Shown piece after piece: positions 8,781 through 11,882 of a stretch of DNA of 11,882 bases. The stretch is from assembly GCA_034003145.1 (NCBI GenBank), contig JAVEZE010000086.1, positions 1-11,882 of the forward strand, read 5' to 3'. Each line of letters begins with the position of its first letter. The first letter of the stretch is position 1. The translations under genes were made by a program, and so were the position numbers. Below the pieces are notes generated by a model. It had not been told where the DNA came from. It ran no database searches and worked only from the letters and a program-made list of their open reading frames with translations. Origin of the DNA: JACKPD01 sp034003145 (GTDB lineage: Bacteria > Spirochaetota > Spirochaetia > CADAEX01).

Positions 8781-9710
8781 TCAATCAGATGTGAGTGAAT
8801 GAGCTTCTGCTACTTTCCTGATATAAACTGGCGAATAATTGTTGTTCTTAATCCTTGCAGACATATCCCGGAAATTGCTTTTAACCCTGCTCTGGGCAAG
8901 TATGCTGAAAATATATTCAGACTGATCCCGGATTCCCATATTTTCAAGTGTAAGTGCCAGATAGAATAAATATTTATAAAAATTTGTCTCAATCATGTAA
9001 AAAATCTTTTTTTCATCATTTTCCGAATCAGTAAAAAGTTGTTTGTAATCAGTATATGTGTACTGCGGATCATATTCCCTGTGCATTGCTATAAGCTCAG
9101 ATGTGATAATTGTTATTGCTGATGCAAAATATCTTAAAGCAATACTTTCCCTTGAATGTGAAAAATAAAATATCCCTAAATCACCATAAGGTTTTATCAG
9201 GGAATCTCCTTCGTGGCGGAAATAATATATCATCTTGTCAAGGCCGTTATCCTTGAGTCTTTCTGAGAGTATCAGTTCATAATCATCAGCTACAGTTGAT
9301 TTCTTTTTAATCTCATTTATCAGTTTTTCAAGAACATCGTGATAAAGATTATATTTTTTCTGTTTTTCGTAGACATTTGCCATTCCGGTAAGAACTGAAA
9401 CGTAAAATTCCTCTGATTCAGCCTTCCATGAATACTCAAGTGCTCTTTCATACTGTTTTAATGCGAGATTTTGTTCACCTTCGTTTTCAAATATTCTTCC
9501 GATCCAGTATTCAGCTTCAGGATATTCCCTTTTTTCCGATGCTTTTCTGAAATATTTAAAAGCCCCGCTGAAGTCCTTATTCCTGTATTGATACATCCCT
9601 TTCTGAAACAATACCCAATCAGGCTCACTTTCATCCTGTGATGAAGCAAAAGAAACTGGATATAAAAATAACAGAAGTATTACGGCTGCCGCAGATAATA
9701 TTTTTTTCAA
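8781..9710 (-). CDS. Exported TPR-repeat protein of unknown function
   Basis: I do not recognise a named family for this 309-residue protein. A signal peptide covers about residues 1-24 (KK, then a hydrophobic core, then SFASSQ), with no lipobox cysteine, so export to the periplasm is inferred. Residues about 35-61 and 64-97 form TPR-like helix pairs (GMYQYRNKDFSGAFKYFRKA; EYWIGRIFENEGEQNLALKQ with YERALEY), and a third, weaker one may cover about 104-135. The rest is helical and charged without a recognisable domain. The start is TTG and overlaps the ispG stop as TTGA. No ATG start would keep the signal peptide, and the GGGAG upstream is rather far (about 11 bases), so translation probably depends on coupling to ispG. 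A scaffold role in envelope assembly would suit its position before the lptD-like gene, but that is conjecture. Confidence 0.8.
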   Translation of the reverse strand: MKKILSAAAVILLLFLYPVSFASSQDESEPDWVLFQKGMYQYRNKDFSGAFKYFRKASEKREYPEAEYWIGRIFENEGEQNLALKQYERALEYSWKAESEEFYVSVLTGMANVYEKQKKYNLYHDVLEKLINEIKKKSTVADDYELILSERLKDNGLDKMIYYFRHEGDSLIKPYGDLGIFYFSHSRESIALRYFASAITIITSELIAMHREYDPQYTYTDYKQLFTDSENDEKKIFYMIETNFYKYLFYLALTLENMGIRDQSEYIFSILAQSRVKSNFRDMSARIKNNNYSPVYIRKVAEAHSLTSD

Positions 9711-10753
9711 AGGCTTTCAATCTCCCTGAGAAATTCTTCCTCAGCGCAATTTGAGGTTGTTTTTTTTATTATCTCACCTTTTTTGAAAATTACAACTGAA
9801 TTTCCCGAACCAGTTATGCCAATATCTGCCTCTTTGGCCTCCTGCGGCCCGTTTACAGCACATCCCATTATGGCAATTGTTACAGGTTTTTTGATCTGGT
9901 TTAATTTACCGTTAACTTTTGAAAGAAAATTATGGACATCAAATTCCGCTCTTCCGCATTTTGGGCATGAAACTATATTGATAAAATCGTTTCTAAGCCC
10001 TGCCTGAAACAGGATTGCCTTACCAGCTATAATTTCATCTTCAGGGCTTGAAGAAAGTGAAATCCTTATTGTAGCGCCTATATTTTTGCCAAGCAGCGGA
10101 AGAAGGCCTGCAGTATTCTTTACAACTCCGTTTATCAGGGGGCCGGCTTCTGTTACTCCAAGATGGAGAGGGAACCTGTATTTTTCAGCAAATAACTCAT
10201 TGGCAATTATTGTGGTTTCAACATCGGAAGATTTTAATGAAAAAACCGCATCTGAAAAATTATATTTTTTAAAAAGCTCTATCTCTTTTTCCGCAGCAAG
10301 AATCATGGCAGCAGCCTTATCTCTGTTTTTCCGAAGATGAACAGTCAGTGAACCGCAGTTTATCCCTACCCTTAAAGGAGTTGTTGTATCTTTGGCCTTT
10401 TCAATAACTTCCTTTACCTTACAGTCAGAACCGATATTGCCAGGGTTAATCCTGATCTTTGATATTTTATAGTCCATGCACAAAAGCGCAATCTTATAAT
10501 CAAAATGGATATCAGCCACAAGAGGCAGGGGGGAATTTTTTGATATCTCACCAAGTATTTCAGCTGATTTCACATCAGGGACTGCGAATCTGATTATGTC
10601 GCAGCCTATAGCTTTTAGCCTGATGATCTCATCCAGTAAATCCTCATTTCTTTCAAGAGGCTTTTTCCACATTGTCTGTATAGATACAGGCGCCCCTCCT
10701 CCCATAGAGAGTGTCCCTGCAGTTATCCTGACAGTATCGGAATTGGTATACAT
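9707..10753 (-). CDS. ispG: 4-hydroxy-3-methylbut-2-enyl diphosphate synthase (IspG/GcpE)
   Basis: IspG converts MEcPP to HMBPP in the MEP isoprenoid pathway, using a [4Fe-4S] cluster. From the ATG at 10753 the protein has 348 residues: the short bacterial form, without the extra central domain found in plant and some bacterial enzymes. The TIM-barrel half includes VSIQTM, VADIHFDYKIAL and IRINPGNIG. The C-terminal half carries the cluster cysteines C263 and C266 (CPKCGR) and C298 (MGCAVNGP), with catalytic E305. The NGPGEA motif reads NGPQEA here. The frame extends upstream to a TTG at 10780, inside the lipoprotein gene. I prefer the ATG because AGGA lies 6 bases before it and it gives a normal family N-terminus. 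It starts 16 bases after the lipoprotein stop and overlaps the TPR gene by four bases. Confidence 0.96.
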   Translation of the reverse strand: MYTNSDTVRITAGTLSMGGGAPVSIQTMWKKPLERNEDLLDEIIRLKAIGCDIIRFAVPDVKSAEILGEISKNSPLPLVADIHFDYKIALLCMDYKISKIRINPGNIGSDCKVKEVIEKAKDTTTPLRVGINCGSLTVHLRKNRDKAAAMILAAEKEIELFKKYNFSDAVFSLKSSDVETTIIANELFAEKYRFPLHLGVTEAGPLINGVVKNTAGLLPLLGKNIGATIRISLSSSPEDEIIAGKAILFQAGLRNDFINIVSCPKCGRAEFDVHNFLSKVNGKLNQIKKPVTIAIMGCAVNGPQEAKEADIGITGSGNSVVIFKKGEIIKKTTSNCAEEEFLREIESL

Positions 10754-10759
10754 AGCTAT

Positions 10760-10763
10760 TCCT
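10760..10763 (-). promoter_or_regulatory. Ribosome binding site deciding the ispG start
   Basis: AGGA on the minus strand lies six bases before the ATG at 10753, in the 16-base gap after the lipoprotein stop. It favours this ATG over the upstream in-frame TTG at 10780. Confidence 0.55.
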
Positions 10764-10769
10764 GCCTCA

Positions 10770-11387
10770 TTACCATACAACTTCCCAAATGACAGGCGTG
10801 TTTTCAGATAAAAGCTTGGGAAGGTTAAAAACTGCTTCTGCGCTGTTTCCTGCTGAAGTTCCGATATTGCTTCTTTTAATGGAAGATGGAGCTGTAACTT
10901 TCATTTTTATGGATCTGTCTGCAAAAAGCGCCTCGGCAAGTTTTAAAGTCTCTTCGTTGGCAGGAGTATTTGTTTTATTGAAAATATTCTGCGTAAAATA
11001 TGTGCTGCCTGATCTTCTTTGAACATCAATCTTTCTTTCGCCGCTGTTTGAAACTGCCGCGTTAAGAGCTTCAGGTGTTTTAAATTCATATCTTGCGGTA
11101 ATATAAAGCTCTTCTTCAGTTTCCTCTTTTTTAAAGGATTTAAGTTCAAGCCCGTCCGTATTTTCCCCTTTTTCCCGGTATTTTTGCTCTTCCACCGGAA
11201 GGGGGAGAAATGATCCGTTCTCATCAAGAATGCCTATATTGAGGACACTTTTTGATACAGAATATTTTATCATTATTTCTCCTGACAGGTCCTGCCTGAA
11301 TACAATCTCTGTATCCACATTGATACAGGAAAGAAATAATCCGCTTAAAAGCAGTGGAAATATTGTTTTAAATATATTTTTTTTCAC
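10770..11387 (-). CDS. Small lipoprotein, function unknown, weakly LppM/DUF3153-like
   Basis: The product is 205 residues. Residues 1-21 are a lipoprotein signal peptide ending in LFLSC, with C21 as the predicted lipidation site; serine just before the cysteine is common in spirochaete lipoproteins. The mature part begins INVDTEIVFRQDLSGEIMIK, a short beta-rich stretch recalling LppM/DUF3153-type lipoproteins, in which an acidic strand pattern follows the lipidated cysteine. A charged middle (about 65-95, many E and K) and a C-terminal beta segment ending VIWEVVW follow. The family link is my impression only. The start is GTG, with GAGGGG 4 bases upstream. It overlaps the stop of the possible small frame before it (GTGA) and ends 16 bases before ispG. 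Predicted location: a membrane face of the envelope; which membrane cannot be told. Confidence 0.8.
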   Translation of the reverse strand: MKKNIFKTIFPLLLSGLFLSCINVDTEIVFRQDLSGEIMIKYSVSKSVLNIGILDENGSFLPLPVEEQKYREKGENTDGLELKSFKKEETEEELYITARYEFKTPEALNAAVSNSGERKIDVQRRSGSTYFTQNIFNKTNTPANEETLKLAEALFADRSIKMKVTAPSSIKRSNIGTSAGNSAEAVFNLPKLLSENTPVIWEVVW

Positions 11388-11494
11388 TTAACCCCTCTTA
11401 TGACAGTAATAGAATATATTCTTGCTCCATTTAATTCAATATAAACAAACTTCTTGGCAAACTTCTTTACGTGAATAACTGAAAAGAAAATCAC
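11384..11494 (-). CDS. Possible 36-residue basic small protein bridging mutS2 and the lipoprotein gene
   Basis: An uninterrupted frame fills the whole gap between mutS2 and the lipoprotein gene. It opens with a GTG overlapping the mutS2 stop (GTGA, 11494-11491) and closes with a TGA overlapping the lipoprotein GTG start (GTGA, 11387-11384). The peptide begins MIFFSVIHVKKFAKKFVYIE and ends LNGARIYSITVIRGVK: a short hydrophobic start, a basic middle and an amphipathic end, strongly positive overall. I recognise no family. Against it: no good ribosome site before the GTG, no ATG, and a length that chance could yield in AT-rich DNA. For it: exact four-base couplings at both ends, like other junctions here. 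It could also be a leader whose translation controls the lipoprotein gene, since the lipoprotein ribosome site lies inside it. Confidence 0.35.
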   Translation of the reverse strand: MIFFSVIHVKKFAKKFVYIELNGARIYSITVIRGVK

Positions 11495-11882
11495 AGTTCT
11501 ATAATTGTTTTGCCAAACCCGCCGCTGTCAGGATGGGCAAAATAGAATTTTTTTACTGCAGGGTTTTCAGAGAGATACTCTGTAACAGCTTTTTTAAGTA
11601 TTCCCTCTCCAAGCCCATGAATTACAGAAAATGTTGTTAATCCGTTTACAAGTGCGCTGTCAAGCTGTTTCTCAAGTTTTATAATTGACTCATCAAGCCG
11701 TAATCCCCGCAAATCAAGTTCAAATGCAGGTTTTTCTGTATTGTTAAGCTCATGATGCAGCAAAACCGCTTTTCTGGAAGTTTCCCTCCCCTTGCCTGTT
11801 TTTATCCTGATAAGCTCTTTTTTTTCTACCTCAATTTTCATGGATCCCACAGCAACAAGAAAATTACCGATTTTCAGAATTC
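11491..11882 (-). CDS. mutS2: Endonuclease MutS2, C-terminal fragment with Smr domain (start beyond right edge)
   Basis: The frame is open to the right edge, giving 129 residues of a protein whose start is outside. A GTG at 11850 is in frame but unlikely to be the true start: the residues before and across it (ILKIGNFLVAVGSMKIEVEK) resemble the MutS2 segment linking the ATPase core to the Smr domain. The Smr domain follows, with LDLRG (11718-11704), HGLGEG (11619-11602) and a closing GGFGKTIIEL. The Smr domain provides nuclease activity, and MutS2 acts on recombination intermediates or collided ribosomes, depending on species. The family motif HGxGTG has E in place of T here. A stand-alone Smr protein is the alternative; the upstream linker argues against it. 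The stop overlaps the small frame that follows. Confidence 0.85.
   Translation of the reverse strand, partial: ILKIGNFLVAVGSMKIEVEKKELIRIKTGKGRETSRKAVLLHHELNNTEKPAFELDLRGLRLDESIIKLEKQLDSALVNGLTTFSVIHGLGEGILKKAVTEYLSENPAVKKFYFAHPDSGGFGKTIIEL

Noticed and set aside
10754..10780. Longer ispG starting at the TTG at 10780
   Set aside because: It would overlap the lipoprotein gene, lacks a ribosome site, and adds residues not expected at the IspG N-terminus; the ATG with AGGA is better.
11425..11455. Promoter-like hexamers (TTGCCA, TATATT) between mutS2 and the lipoprotein gene
   Set aside because: The spacing is about 13 bases, too short, and alternatives match only four of six bases; not supportable.
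11877..11882. Window ends exactly on an EcoRI-type GAATTC
   Set aside because: It could be a clone end or chance; the mutS2 frame reads straight through it, so it marks no biological boundary.

Overview
The window is a single block of eight or nine genes, all on the minus strand. It has almost no non-coding DNA: the longest gap between confident genes is about 100 bases, and even that is spanned by a small open frame. There are no RNA genes, mobile elements, CRISPR arrays or long repeats, and every substantial plus-strand frame is a shadow of a minus-strand gene. The DNA is AT-rich. A spirochaete, broadly Treponema/Spirochaeta-like, is the best guess. The reasons are an LFLSC-type lipobox, a very long LptD/OstA-like outer-membrane protein directly after uvrA, a short-form ispG, and phoH followed by a pgpH-type gene. 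This assignment rests on gene content and style, not on a database search.

In the direction of transcription (high to low coordinates) the order is: the 3' end of mutS2 with its Smr domain (11882-11491); a possible 36-residue reading frame filling the gap (11494-11384); a small lipoprotein (11387-10770); ispG of the MEP isoprenoid pathway (10753-9707); an exported TPR protein (9710-8781); uvrA (8733-5923); a 1169-residue LptD-like protein (5926-2417); phoH (2348-1380); and the 5' part of a 7TM-HD cyclic-di-AMP phosphodiesterase gene, pgpH/yqfF (1351 to beyond the left edge).

Four junctions are four-base stop/start overlaps (GTGA, GTGA, TTGA, ATGA), so much of the block is probably cotranscribed and translationally coupled. 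The clearest possible transcriptional break is the 68-base gap between lptD and phoH, which carries a plausible sigma70-type promoter. By function the block mixes DNA repair or recombination control (MutS2, UvrA), envelope building (lipoprotein, exported TPR protein, LptD-like protein), isoprenoid precursor supply (IspG) and an RNA/second-messenger pair (PhoH, PgpH).

Most of this is conserved housekeeping. The points that deserve a second look are the coupled small frame after mutS2, a SAP-like helix-extension-helix motif at the periplasmic end of the LptD-like protein, and that protein's near absence of cysteine.
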